Under the pieces are notes generated by a model. That model saw nothing but the letters and a program-made list of their open reading frames with translations, had not been told where the DNA came from and did not search any database. Positions 35,301-46,870 of a stretch of 64,000 nt of DNA are shown here, piece after piece. The stretch is from Ectocarpus siliculosus. Its lineage: Eukaryota; Sar; Phaeophyceae; Ectocarpales; Ectocarpaceae. The DNA lies in assembly GCA_000310025.1 (NCBI GenBank), contig FN649744.1, forward strand, positions 540,025 to 604,024. The letters are read 5' to 3'. The position numbers were made by a program, and so were the translations under genes. How positions within the stretch are numbered: the stretch's first letter is position 1; each line of letters starts with the position of its first letter.

Positions 35301-38035
35301 GCCGCTGCGGCGCCTGTGTGTATGTGTTTGTGTGTGTTTCGTCCCACCTTGGGGAGTGAACAATTCCATGCGTTTCAAATACACGACAACACCAGGCTTT
35401 ATTCTCCCTTTTGGACATTCTGTTACCAGCGTGCCGAGCAGTGTCCTGACATGACCAACCACATGGTGAACGTAGTGATTGGACCCACGGATACAAAAAA
35501 ACTAAAAACAAAAGAGCGGCAAGGAGGAACAAGGCACGGCTCCCGCAAACATTAAGGCTTCGCCCGGCTCCAGCGGAGGAGACGCCATCCCTTGTGTCCC
35601 GGGGGTCCGTGATGGTGTTTCTTACTCCAACGGTATTTCATGTTTTCTCTTGCAGGTCAAACTTGTAGATAAAGAAATCCTTGTGCCCCCGTCGACTGCT
35701 GATCACTCCAGTTTCTCCCCTCTCCCGCCAAGCCGTAGGAGACACAGACCCCTACATCTTTCAGGAGAAAACATACTCCGAGGTTGAGCAACCCTGTTGA
35801 TTAAAACTGTGCCCCTTATCAGGTTAGGCCTTGTAGCGCGAGGTCGAGGTGCTAGGAATTTTGCGATTTGACCTTATCTTCCGGGATACCGTAAGGATGC
35901 GAGAGAACGCACGATTCGGTGATATCGCACGTACCGGTGATATCGCACCCCCGGGCGATAAAAAAACAATCACCATGTGATTTAATTCGATTATCGCACG
36001 GAGGTGCCATAAAAAATCAAGAACCAAATCATATAAAAATCGATCGCACCCCCGTGCGTTCTCTCGCATCCTTACGGTAGATTCTGGGTGAACAACCACA
36101 GAAATTGTGCTTCAGCTGCCGACAGACACAGCAAGCCACGAGTAACCATACTGCTCGACATTGCCAGAGCCTACCGATGTGGTGTGTGAGTGGCGTCGCA
36201 TGACTTCACAGCAGCAGCAGGCAACCAAAAACGATTCTAGAGGTGATCCTGAACTAATGTGGATGCGTGCAGCAGCCCGAAATTTGACCAGACTGTGGGA
36301 TCTTCTGGGTACGTTGACGCGTCTCCGCTGTTCTCCACGTGTGTATGGGTACGTTAAAGCGTCGCCACTATTCTCCACGTGTGTATCTTCAATGAACAAA
36401 CGAATTGAACGCGAATCAAGCTGGTTCACCGGGTTGTAGACGGCGGTACGGGTGGTACAGGTTTGAGATTGGGCGCAGTTTGCTTGTCGATTTACGGGGG
36501 AACACGTTGTCCCTTGTATATATGCTTTCTCGATTTTCACGTCCCTTCCTAATAAAGCAATTATTGTTCTAATCCCTCACTCTACCTTAAGTTATCGATT
36601 TTTGTATGCGAAACGCCTCTTCCTACAACGCTTCGTTTTTGCTAGGAACCGGGCGTAGCCTTCAAAAAGCACACGCGCATTTCGGCTGGCAACATCGCGC
36701 ATCTATGTACGGATTTCGCGAGTAGTGGGGAATCCTGCGACTACTTGGCTACGCACGAGTGGCCAATGCGGTGCATCTCGTTACCACCATCTGGATCCTT
36801 GATCTCCCCACAAACACCGTGCGTTCGGCCGCAACAGCCATCACGAAACCATGCCCCTGAGTTGGACCTTTGCCACATCCACGCACGGCATGATGTGCGC
36901 CTGCGGCTCCCGGAGCGTGTGTTGTTATTGTTTGTGAGCGCGGGGTCTCTACAAAACTTGAACCGAGAACCACTATTACACCCTCGGAACAGCTTAAACA
37001 ACCCCTATCAAGGACGCGACCCGGTTAAGCGGATATAGACCGCTTCACAGGGAACCGCTATAAGACTAATCAGGAGAAGACTAATCAGGAGTCCCATCTT
37101 ATTTGTTCAGAGCTGGTAGATTGTTGCTTTCCATGTCCTTTGATGGGAGAAGAAAGCGGGAAGTGATTTTTGCAGTGAAATTGGTCGATGGAAGGTTAAA
37201 GTTCCCATTTCCCACCAGGTCAACTGCCAAATAGCTGGGTACTAAATCCGGAGAATAGTACTTTGGACAAATGTCTAAATATTGCATAGAGGCGGTAGCA
37301 GGGTTTGCCCCGGCTTTGTGTGACAAAACAGGGTGAGAGTGGGCGTCCACCAATCAGCTGTTTAGGCGTATTTCCAAGCTGTTTTGTTAACTTGGACGTA
37401 CCCAGCGGAGCTACATATGTGAAGTACTTAGAGCAAAATAGTTGGTGAACCCAGGTACACGAAAGCAGTTGTGCCGTTTAGACCAGAAGGCAGAGATCGG
37501 AGCATACTGCTGTATGGATACAGAGTCCACAGACAGCAGGATACCTATGCATGGCAGGTACGTGCATGTACATATTTTTTGTGGGCTTCCTGTGTAACCA
37601 CACCTTACAGGAAAAACGACAAAATGCAAGAGGCAGAAAAGCCCTCGGCCACCGAGCGCGTCGTATGGATAGAGATATTAGCAATGCATTGTTACAACAG
37701 CAGTCTCTGCATTGTTTGTGTAACTACATTTTATTACGTGGTAGGTGTGAAGTACAATGTAGCAACAATACTTGCAGCAGTAGGCGGAAAAACAAGTAGA
37801 AACACCGCTAATTATTGGTATCGTCTATAAAACCGTTCATTCATCAATACCCACGCACGTGCTCTGCACCTTACCGCAGCGTATACCACTCGGTCGTAGC
37901 GACGTTGGTGCCACCTCTCTCTTCGAGAAGTACGTTTTTAACAAGGTCGTCCACCGGGTCCCCCTTGAGCTTCGCCATTGTCCGGCTCCACAGTACTAAC
38001 CCAGACTTGCTGAACACAGACACATGGTCCAGCAT
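26309..38035 (-). CDS. SRPRA: Signal recognition particle receptor subunit alpha
   Basis: Fifteen minus-strand exons: 38035-37875, 34141-34060, 33806-33663, 33374-33147, 32061-31927, 31515-31447, 30949-30794, 30439-30294, 30112-30028, 29798-29679, 28209-28116, 27811-27711, 27362-27237, 26876-26793, 26434-26309. About 618 residues; the human protein is of similar size. Order: SRX domain (starts [16 protein letters not shown]), charged linker, NG GTPase domain. GTPase motifs are G1 [10 protein letters not shown]2 [11 protein letters not shown]3 DTAGR, G4 TKFD and G5 GTGQ, at about residues 419-599. It docks the SRP-ribosome complex at the ER and is anchored through its SRX domain to SR-beta. 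The exon 2 donor (CTG then GTGGAC) and exon 6 acceptor are the least certain borders. All others are in phase with good sites. Confidence 0.96.
32485..32935. repeat. Foldback element, about 450 bp, in an SRPRA intron
   Basis: The whole segment is an imperfect palindrome centred near 32710. It begins GGTTAGGCATTCTA and ends with the reverse complement TAGAATGCCTAACC. The arms (about 200 bp each) share long stretches, for example GATCCAAGCGGCATCCAACA on the left against the complement of 32780-32805. The centre (ACAGCAGTAGCTA / TAGCTACTGCTG) is also self-complementary. No coding capacity; likely a non-autonomous foldback/MITE insertion. Confidence 0.88.
35889..36077. mobile_element. MITE with perfect 24-bp terminal inverted repeats
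   Basis: The ends are exact inverted repeats of 24 bp, starting CCGTAAGGATGCGAGAGAAC, flanked on both sides by TA (35887-35888 and 36078-36079). Length is 189 bp with no coding capacity. Internal direct repeats GGTGATATCGCAC occur at 35929 and 35947. A TA duplication with short TIRs fits a Tc1/mariner-type MITE. A structurally similar element with different termini lies at about 58545-58668. Confidence 0.88.
37120..37430 (+). repeat. Diverged relative of the SNRPC-intron foldback arm
   Basis: Read on the plus strand it follows the right arm at 23900-24100 in the same order. Both have CATTTCCC...CAGGTCA, then a GGGTACT/GGGTACA segment, then CAGGGT...CCC, then ACCAAT, then GTACCCAG. Only one arm is evident. 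Similarity is by eye and patchy. Confidence 0.5.
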
Positions 38036-38071
38036 ACTTTCAGATGCAACGTAAGCACGCCCTTGCTCCTT

Positions 38072-38139
38072 TGAACAGCAGTGAACAGCAGTGAACAGCA
38101 GTGAACAGCAGTGAACAGCAGTGAACAGAGGTGAACAGC
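38072..38139 (+). repeat. 10-bp tandem repeat at the SRPRA 5' end
   Basis: About seven units of GTGAACAGCA in direct repeat, starting 36 bp upstream of the SRPRA start codon. The array is probably in the 5' UTR or core promoter. Any effect on expression is unknown. Confidence 0.9.
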
Positions 38140-39824
38140 GCGAAGCGGAGGTAACATCCGAACCCAGGGGACAAAAACGGCGGTTTCCCTCTTTATGGAA
38201 GCAAGGCTTCTGCTGAAACCCTTTTTCTCACTTTTCTGTGCGCGTGGGACGTGGGCCGTGGGACAACGCCCACCTCCACCCACGGTAGACGTCCCCGCAC
38301 CTCTTAGCTTTACTCAGAAGTACCAACAGGTGAGTTCCTTCCAGATTCACTTCTCCGATCCCGTTAGTTTTGTTATCTTGCGGTGTAAGCGAAAACAGCA
38401 GTTGGGGCTGCGGCGGGCTTTTTTATGTGGCGGGGAGGAAGCCGGCTCTTCGAGTGCCTCTCAGCGAGCTTGACACCCAGGACTAAAGCGTTGACCTAGC
38501 GAACGAAATACCAGGTACACATTGATGAGCCCTAAGCCTAACGGTATGCTCCATTGCAGAGCGATAACGTTCGATAGTGTGCCGCCAGCGCGTAATGTTT
38601 TTGAATGAGTCCAGAGAAGTGTTTTAGGCGCAGTCTTGTCCTCTTCGGCGAGGCCGAGAAGAGCCCCAGTGTTATCTCTTGGCCGCGGATCGGCGACCTA
38701 CCCTGCCGCCGCTTTGCCTTTTAAAATAATCCGGGCGCAGGGAAATGTGTCACGAGTGGATGAATCGTTGACTCCGCGGTGTTGTTTTACTGTTTTGCGT
38801 GTCGGGCTGCCTGTGTGTCTTCCACTCCTTCTCGGTATCTTTTGAGCACGCGAGCCTGTCTGTTTTTTTTTTTTGCCCCATCCAAGTGCCCCAAGCGCGC
38901 GAAAATTCTCTCCTCTCCTGCCCGCCCCCCTCCGTTGCAGTAGTGTCCCCCTACCGAGGTCCTTCAAGCCGCGTTCTTCATCCTTCCTTCTAACAATTCT
39001 ATTAACATGGAAATGTTCGAGATCCAAAGGCATCTGGAGCGTGACGGTGCTCCATCCACAACCTAAACCAATAACGGCAAGCTGTGTTTGCCCTGTTCCC
39101 AACCAGACGCGAGTTTTAACATCAGAAACCAAAGTTGGGGCCAATGTACATAGTATTCATAAGATGCCTTGTATGTACAACACCCTCCTATGTAGCCTTC
39201 CTCTCCCGTGTGACCCCGGGTGGTGTGTCAAACCACACCGAAATGTATATATTAGGCGCCAAGAGAGGGATGACAACACATACGGGACCACGCGCCATGA
39301 GCGGGGAGAAGTGCAATTGTAAGAGGAACGGCTCCAAATTGGTGGTCCCGAAGTCCGTTCAGGATGGATAGATACACTGCTGAATATTCTACCCCGATGA
39401 TACACGGAGAATTTCTCGCGGAACAATCTCCGGAGTTGACCCATGAAAGTATGCATATTATCTTTTGTTCACACACTTGATCGTATTGGATCTCCATGTA
39501 AAATCATTCTTCTGAAAGTTATTTTTACAGTTCCGTGTCAACACGCGGGGTAAGTAACATAACCCGTATTATTGCATGGATACGACGAGTTTTGCACAGT
39601 AGAGAGCTACGTCTTTGCCCCACAACATTTTCGTTCTCCAGGCACAGCGCCATGTATTATCAAGTGCGGAAATGCTGTTAGTGGCGTCAATCGAAAATAT
39701 GCTCATGAATGACATGTCTTCGTTTATTTTATCTGACGGCACGTGCTTGATGTCATCTCTGATTTGCTTGGTGTCATGATCCATGACTCTCGATCCGTGC
39801 ACCTGACAGCTCTCCTCATTGATC
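38140..39824. other. Divergent promoter region, SRPRA / RRM gene
   Basis: Separates two genes transcribed away from each other. No coding exon recognised. A T-rich tract (38862-38875) and a possible acceptor (CCGTTGCAG, 38940) suggest a non-coding 5' exon or 5' UTR intron for the plus-strand gene. Confidence 0.4.
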
Positions 39825-42800
39825 ATGTCGGCTGAAGAGCAAGTGGTAGCCCCCTCGGTGAGCGAGAACCCGGAAGTGCTCGCTGACCAACCAACGAGCA
39901 TGGTGACTGACGAAGACCCCGCCAACGGTGCAACGGTGAGATGATACGATAAACGGCATCACCTAAACCGGGGAGGTAGAGTATGGGTAGTCCAAGAGGG
40001 GTTTTGGGGCGAGAACCCTTGGACAACCCCCGTGATTTGCTTGCTGCTCTTCGGCGCTTGCATTTCGGCATTTGCATTACTGTGGTATCCGCAAGAGTAT
40101 CCAAGTAGTTTTGTGAGCAGCGAACATGAACGCTATCAGCTGCTGTTGCTGTTTCTGGGGTGTTCTCGGATTTTGGACAGGCTGAAGCTGAGGCGGAAAC
40201 GAACGGCACGGCCGAGACCAACGGCACGGCCGATGTAACGGCGGCTGCGGACGGTGCGCCTGCTGTGGAAGGTGAAAAGGCCAAGGAGTTGTCGCACGAA
40301 GAACAACAGAGTGAGTGCTGCCGACTCCACGATACCGCACGCAGGCCAATACCACACCACCGCTCTCGTCCTTCAATGCCACAATAGTCACATGTTGGGA
40401 GCTTGTCCAGGCGCACTATAAATTCACGTCTTGTCTGGCTGGTACAGCATTCAATCTCTTGAGAAGTGGAAGGAACGATCCCCACTCTCGTCGCCCCCCC
40501 CCACGTGGTCCCGTAGGAATGCGATCACGTTGGTTGTGGGTCAGTTTGCTTCCGGTTTGTTGACGTTGACGGGTGAAATGACCGTGTCTTGACTTCAGAG
40601 GCTGATGTGGAGGGGAAGATCTTCCTGGGCGGCCTGACTTGGCAGACGACTGAAGACATGCTCAAGACGCACTTCGGGAAGTGGGGCGCTCTGAATGACG
40701 TCATCCTGATGCGCAACAAAATCACCGGAGAACCTCGCGGCTTCGGCTTCGTGCAGTTCCAAGAGTCCACATGTGGGTCTCGCCTCCTTACTTTATGACA
40801 CGTAAATCGAGAGCACCGCTTTTGGGTGACAATGTGGTATTGTACCGTCGTGTCGAGAGCAAGGCGATTTCCGCTTCGATGTTGGTTGATCTTGAGATGT
40901 GCACTTACGTCGGCTTCCATATGCACGCTGCTTCTCTGGCAGTGCTTTTGCTGTCCCTTGTTTATGATTTAACTTTTTGCCACTGTTGTCCTCGACATTG
41001 AGTAATTTAAGACCTTCTGAGTGACACGGATAGCGCTTGGAGGTTTCCATTGCACAGAGTACAGGACAGCAAGCAGATCGGAGTACGACAAGGTACATCG
41101 CAGCTTCGGGTTCGACAGACATCAATTCAGCGGTACTTGCAGCAGTATCGTACGTACTGTCCTGTTGTACACAGTAAGTGAGCACAGAGGATGGAGAAGG
41201 ACGGCTGCAGCATGCAAGGCAGAGCAGACGTACATGTTAGGACGCAAGAAGTGGAGCAAGTTCGCTCGGAGCCTCCATCTGGATTGTGGTCTCGTGTACA
41301 GTACGTATTCCCGTACAGCAGTACAACAGCATAACGACGTCAGCAACAGCAGCCTGGAGTGGCTTCATTCTCAGAGGAAGGGACTGGCGGTGCCAGGCAG
41401 TACCGGGCGGACATTTTATTCGTCTCGATTCTTGCTTCTGCCATGTGGCTTTTTTCGACTACTGCACTGTGCATGTCGTCGTTCAGCATTCATGTCGCTG
41501 TGCGTTTGTGGTCTGTCAGACCTAAGGCCGTTGCCTACTGCTGGATATATGTACGCATTGTACTGCGACAAAGAAGGAAGCAGGCCGCGGCAAATGCAGC
41601 TATTCAACTTGTATTATTTTGTGTGTTGCTCGTTGCTCTTCTGTCCCCTGTTCCGTTGTCTTGTCTCCAAATTGTGCTTGTTAGCTGCGGATGCCGCCCT
41701 CAAGGAAGAACACGTGATAGATGGCAGGACCATAGACGTCAAGAGGGCTGTCCCTAGGGACAGGGCACCGCTGCCTAGGTTGGTTAGAGTCATGGGAGTC
41801 GTTTTGTCGTTTCCGTGTTTGGCAGGGCGGGTTGGGGAGTTTGGGTGCAGGCCTGGTGTACGTAGAAATTATGGAGCTTTTAGTGTAGGCGCCCGCGTTC
41901 GCTCCTCCGTAAATAATGACTTCTCCTTTTTCGCCTTTGTCTGCCCGTCCCTACGCATGTGTTGGTGGATATATTGCCGCTTGTCTGGAATATAATGACA
42001 TGGTGTGGTGCTGAACGTGTGTCGGTGGCTCCTTATCATGGCTTAGGGCCGCGGCCGACCGCAACAGTGCTAACGCCAGAGGAGGGTCTCAGGTGGGCGG
42101 CCGCCACGGCGGCATGAATGACGCCCCTCTGACTAACAAGGTGAGAGTAACACCGTCCCCATACCCCCGTACGCTGTGTTTTTGCGGTGCGGTTGTGAAA
42201 GCTTGGATTGGAATTTTGGCGGTTTCGGCATATATTGTGTTGAGAGTTGTTCCCTGGAAGCTGCTTCAAAATGCGCTGTTTAATTTTTTTCGTTTGGTGC
42301 TGTTCGTTTGTCATAGTTCCATTTTTTTCATCATCCTTTCCTCTTGCGTTTGTCTGTTTTCTTTGCGCGCGCGTCTCGTTTATCCAGATCTTCGTGGGTG
42401 GTCTTGATCAGGAGGTGAACGACGCCGACTTCCGGGGTTACTTCGCCAAGTGAGGGCAGTAACAGCAGTTGACTTCGTGCACTGCTGTATTTTTCGTTGT
42501 CACGGTCAGCGAAGTTGTAGGTCATAATCACACTAAATATTCCGAAGTATCAAGGATCACGTGACTTGTGTTGAATCTGAGCAGCATTCTTGAACGAAGC
42601 TGGCGTGTTTGGATGTATTTCAAGGTGTGTTGCAACTGCGACACCCACATTTGCACCCCGTCTTGTGAACAATATTTAGAATGGATGACATTACAGCATG
42701 CTGTAAACATGCTTGCGTTGGTGTCATGAGCAGGTTCGGCAAAGTAGAAGACGCGGTTGTGATGTACGACAAGAAGACGGGCAGGTCGAGGGGATTTGGA

Positions 42801-44890
42801 TTCATCACCTACGACAGCCCTGACATCGTGCGCAAGGTATGAAAAACATAATTCTATTTTCCGAACAGAGTGTTTCAAAAGCGTGCATTTCGTTGTTTGG
42901 ATGGTTGAGGAGAACGTGTTATTCAGAATGCTCAATGTACTGCGAACGTCAGGTTGCGAGACTTGCACGGAAAGGTGCGTAAGTTATCTTACCATTCTGC
43001 TGCGACGATGACGAACTTCAGGTTATGAGCGGTGGTACGCACGAGCTGAAGGGCAAGTCGGTGGAAGTCAAGACAGCAGCCCCCCGCGACGGACCCCGTC
43101 AATTCAACGGTGGCGGTGGCTTCAACGGTGGCGGCTACGGAGGCGGTGGAGGCTATGGTGGGGGGTACGGCGGCGGTGGTGGTGGAGGCTACGGTGGACA
43201 ACAGGGCTGGTCCCAACAGGTCCGTTTCGAACGTTTGCGTCCATCCAGATTTCGCCTTTCGCGATCCGACTCGCGCGTTCGATCCTTTCTCAATCTACAT
43301 CTTACCAGCACGTACACTGCTGCGCCTCATGACTCAGTGCGCCACGTCACACACAGACGTGTGTGGAAGAATTTTGAGCTTGAGTTTGTGTAAGACCTCT
43401 CGTTCAGGACATTTTTCGAAGTCGGCGCTTGCTCTTGGTGTTGTACTGTATTGAAGTATTCTGTTGCATTTACTTCTGCAGGGTTACGGGGGTAACCGTG
43501 GAGGCGGGTACGGCGGCGGAGGCTACGGAGGGGGCTACGGTGGGCAGGTGCATCTCCGTTGAAGTGTAGGGTCGATCTGCGGTATTTATCCCAGATGGAT
43601 GTTTCTTATGAAGCCCTGTCACGACCCTCACCATACACCCCACTCACCATTCGTCGCTTTGGTCGGGGCGTTACTCTCTTGATGTATCGGGCATACAGCA
43701 GTACATTTGTCGGCAGTCTTCCTACAGCAGAGGACGGTGTCTGTAGGTCGTCAAGTCGGCGCGTTACATGTATGCAGACGTGTCTATGTTTGAGCTTTTC
43801 GTGTCAGATATAGGTATGATCCATGATATTCAACCAGGGACTTTAGATACCCCTCACGTACATGGTATGTTGATGCATATCATTCCGTTGTATCAGGCTC
43901 GTACCGAAGCCGGCGGTCATGTCTTTCGGTATATTTCCGACGCATACTTGTAAATCAAATGCGCAGGACGTTGGGTGTCTGACCGACTGACGAACAAATA
44001 GATCGTCCAATCGCTCTCCTGTATTTTGACATTTTTACACATGCTGTCTTTTGACTCTCTTGCACAGCACACAGAGCGTCTAAACTCACACCTTGTTGAC
44101 AACCTCTTTCCTACTACCTGCCTGGCTAATTGTGTTGTGCACAGCACACAGTCGTCTGAATCCACGCCATAGTTGCTGACACAACTCTCTCCTGTAACCT
44201 GCGTCGCTGTGTGTTGTGCGTTGTGCCCAGGGCGGTGGTGGCTACGGGGGTGGCTACGGAGGACAGCAGGGCTACGGCGGCGGCTACAACCAGCAGCAGC
44301 AGCAGGGTGGCTACGGCGGCGGCTACGGCGGCGGTTACGGCCAGCAAGACCAAAGCTATGCGTCCGGCGGCTACAACCAGCAGCAGGGTTACGGCCAAGG
44401 CGCTGCCACAACCCCTCGGCAGTCCTCCCAGACGGCGTCTACCGGCTACAACCAGGGGACAACCGCTCAGCAGGGGTACGGTGCTCAGACGGGATACAGC
44501 CAGCAAGGCTACGGCCAGCAGCAGGTGAGCATCGCAACCGATTTTTATTTTTCAACTCCTGCCTCTCTCTTGCTCCTTTGATCACTCCCGGCTTCGTCGG
44601 ACATCCTTCTTGTTTGTTGAGTTTCTGTTTTGCAGTTGTCATGATCGTCGACTTTTTCCTCACTCGTTGGGTTCACTTAAACACAGGGCTACGGTACTAC
44701 CGGCGGCCAGGCAGCAACGGGGTACGGAACGTCTTATGCCGGAACCGACGCGTCTGGCAGCGGTGGCTACGGCAACACGGGTGCCGCCACTGGATACGGA
44801 ACCGCGGGCGTAGACCAGGGTGGTTACGGCGCGTACAGGGGAGGAGCCACCACCCAAGGTCGCCAGGAGAGGAGCTACAGGCCGTACTAG
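39825..44890 (+). CDS. hnRNP-like protein: two RRMs and a Gly/Tyr/Gln-rich tail
   Basis: Eleven exons join in phase: 39825-39935, 40181-40310, 40599-40772, 41685-41778, 42047-42140, 42388-42449, 42734-42836, 43022-43219, 43482-43547, 44231-44524, 44687-44890 (TAG). The product has 509 residues. An acidic Ala/Glu-rich N-terminus (1-80) precedes RRM1 (RNP2 KIFLGGL near 87, RNP1 RGFGFVQF near 127) and RRM2 (RNP2 IFVGGL at 202, RNP1 RGFGFITY near 241). From about 285 to the end it is [14 protein letters not shown]-rich low complexity. The layout fits the hnRNP A/B, DAZAP1 and Musashi group of nuclear and cytoplasmic mRNA-binding proteins. The orthologue cannot be fixed by eye. The tail resembles prion-like domains that drive condensate formation in other hnRNPs. 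Confidence 0.95.
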
Positions 44891-46200
44891 ATATATCATG
44901 GGTTTCGGGTGGCGGTTAAGTATGATTGTTTGGAAGGTTATGAGTGCGCTGAGCGTGGTATCAAATTCAACTACCATCGCGAACTACCGTATCTGCGATG
45001 CTTCTTCGAGGAATGGTGAGCTAACTACGGATAGTGTCACCGTCAAGACAGATGCGGATCACGCGCTGGGCTAAACCGGTCAAACATGATGAGTGGTGGG
45101 GACCTGTGTGATTTGTTTTCATCGGTAAAAAGTCAGCGACTACGACACACCCCGTCCATGTCCGTCTGCGTTTCGTTGTGTGCCAACATCGGGCAATTTT
45201 CAAGCCTATCATAGGTTGTCGCTTGTAATCTGTATTTGATGACCAGTTGGGTATTGTGTTTATGCTCAAAAGCCTGTCTCACTGTTTTCATTTGTTTGCT
45301 GGTGGTCTGGAGAGAACTTGAAGCGAAGTTTCGTGTTTCTACGGCTTTCGAACAAAATTGTACGATAGTGAAAATGTATAGAGCTAGCAAATCGGGTCAC
45401 CGCTGCGACGCGTGTGATCACACTTGTAGTACGTGTTGCGAGCTACATGAATCTATCATGTCGTGGAAGCGCCGGCACACAGTTCGCGACCAGTGCGTAA
45501 TATGCCCTCGTGACGGTAGTCGCCACAAAATTGTTTTCATTGTCGCCCTCTCGCTGAGGCGACGGCGGCAATGTCGTCGATTGGGCACATTTCTTCCAGA
45601 AAATGAATCAGCAGCAAGGACTCTGGCATGATGTTCCTGCGTGGCACCGCAGTTATACTCTGTCCCAGCCTGAGATTTAGCCACGCAGGCAATTGACTAC
45701 CACCGCCTAGTTAATATTTTCAGTAGTGGTTAAGAAAATGAAAAGAGTGAGTGGGCTGGAACAAACGACTTGGTGTTAGGATGTAGACCGGGCTCTGCGG
45801 ACCGCTTGCTGATGACGTGTTTCACAAGGACTGCTCGTTTGAGGGATACCAGGCTTTACGCATGCCGAATCTCTAACACGAAGGGAAGGGTTGGCAAGAA
45901 ACTTTCTTTCAACCGTTTTACATTTCCGCGTGGGTCTCTGACAGGCCAGCATTCCCATTTTTCGGGCTCTCACAGACCGCCATTTTCTCCGGTCCCTTTC
46001 ACTTGTTCTTTCGGGGCTTCTTTCCGATCAATCTCGGGCTGTGTCCGCGTGTCTGTCCGTGTCCACACATTCCCACGCTCGCCGTGCACAGCACACTCGT
46101 CTCTTCTGTCAGCAGCAATCAGCTCCTTCTACGCCTCCCCTGCCGCGAAGCGAAACGCAAGCCTGGTCCAGCAGCTTTTCGTTCAGTCGTAGACTGGTAC
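44891..46200. other. Downstream of the RRM gene, no gene seen
   Basis: Presumed 3' UTR followed by sequence with only short ORFs of no recognisable family. Confidence 0.4.
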
Positions 46201-46500
46201 CGGTCGCCCCGGTGGTCTAGTTGGTATCCTCGAAATCTTCTAGAGGTCAGGTCAGGGGTTCGAATCCCGGCGTAAGCGAGCTTTTCTTGCAAAGTGAGTT
46301 GTTCTCTCGCTTCCTCTCCTGACCTATTTTTGGATAGCGCTAGTTCGTGTGTACACAGAGGGGGGAGTGCTGAACTCTTCTCGCATTAAAAATCGAAGGC
46401 AACGAACCGCAGGAGGGGAGGGTAGAGAGGGGCTCTTCTGTGTGACCACGGGTGGGAGTGACGGGCACTAGTGCTGTGAGCGCGATTTGAAGTGAAAAAC
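46201..46500 (+). mobile_element. tRNA-derived SINE, copy 2
   Basis: This copy has the best-preserved head: GGTCGCCCCGGTGGTCTAGT with the A box, and GGGGTTCGAATCCC as the B box. The shared body follows (GCTTTTCTTGCAAAGTGAGT ... TAGTTCGTGTGTACACAGAG). It ends near TTTGAAGTGAAAAAC. The head could be mistaken for a tRNA gene, but the acceptor-stem ends do not pair and the attached body recurs in two other copies. Confidence 0.87.
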
Positions 46501-46547
46501 TCTTCGGTTTTCTTCGAGCGCCAGAATCCGTCGTCGGCTGCTCTCGG

Positions 46548-46870
46548 CTCTTCTTTACAGGGTATGCAGCGTGTATAGACAGGTCTGCCAGTTCCAGATA
46601 TTTTCCGGCTGCTGACAGCCATCTTGGCTCTTTCCCGGGGTATGGTGGATATTGTTGTCTTCACATTAAGAACCGTTCCGTTCTACCTGCTCAGCACCAA
46701 CTTCTGTCCGAGTCTCTACTTGACGGGTATGCAGCATGCATAGACAGGCCTCTCAGTATCAATTTTTTTTTTGTATTGCCGGCTGCTGACAGCCCTCTCC
46801 GCTCTTCTTTCCACGACATGTATGCATACCCACTAATAGTTCACTAATAGTCTTCCGGGGTATGCAGCAT
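46548..46870 (+). repeat. Imperfect tandem duplication
   Basis: Segments 46548-46635 and about 46711-46812 share GGGTATGCAGC(G/A)TG, ATAGACAGG and CCGGCTGCTGACAGCC in the same order. A third partial start (GGGTATGCAGCATGTAT) is at 46858. The palindromic GGCTGCTGACAGCC could form a small hairpin. Function unknown. Confidence 0.65.

Larger units (their letters stand above)
34142..37874 (-). other. Intron 1 of SRPRA
   Basis: 3.7 kb between SRX exons 1 and 2. Contains the MITE at 35889-36077, the foldback-arm relative at 37120-37430, a direct repeat (TTCTCCACGTGTGTAT near 36330 and 36370) and the dispersed repeat at 36766-36860. No gene seen. Confidence 0.8.

Noticed and set aside
35253-35555. 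ORFs at the GTGTGT microsatellite in SRPRA intron 1
   Set aside because: Low-complexity and intronic; no homology.
43110-44528. Alternative Ala/Thr/Val-rich or Gln-rich frames over the RRM gene tail, on both strands
   Set aside because: Shadows of the GGY-repeat exons, which join in phase with the two RRMs.
46201-46275. tRNA gene
   Set aside because: A and B boxes are present, but the acceptor-stem ends do not pair and the same head plus body recurs twice, so it is a SINE head.
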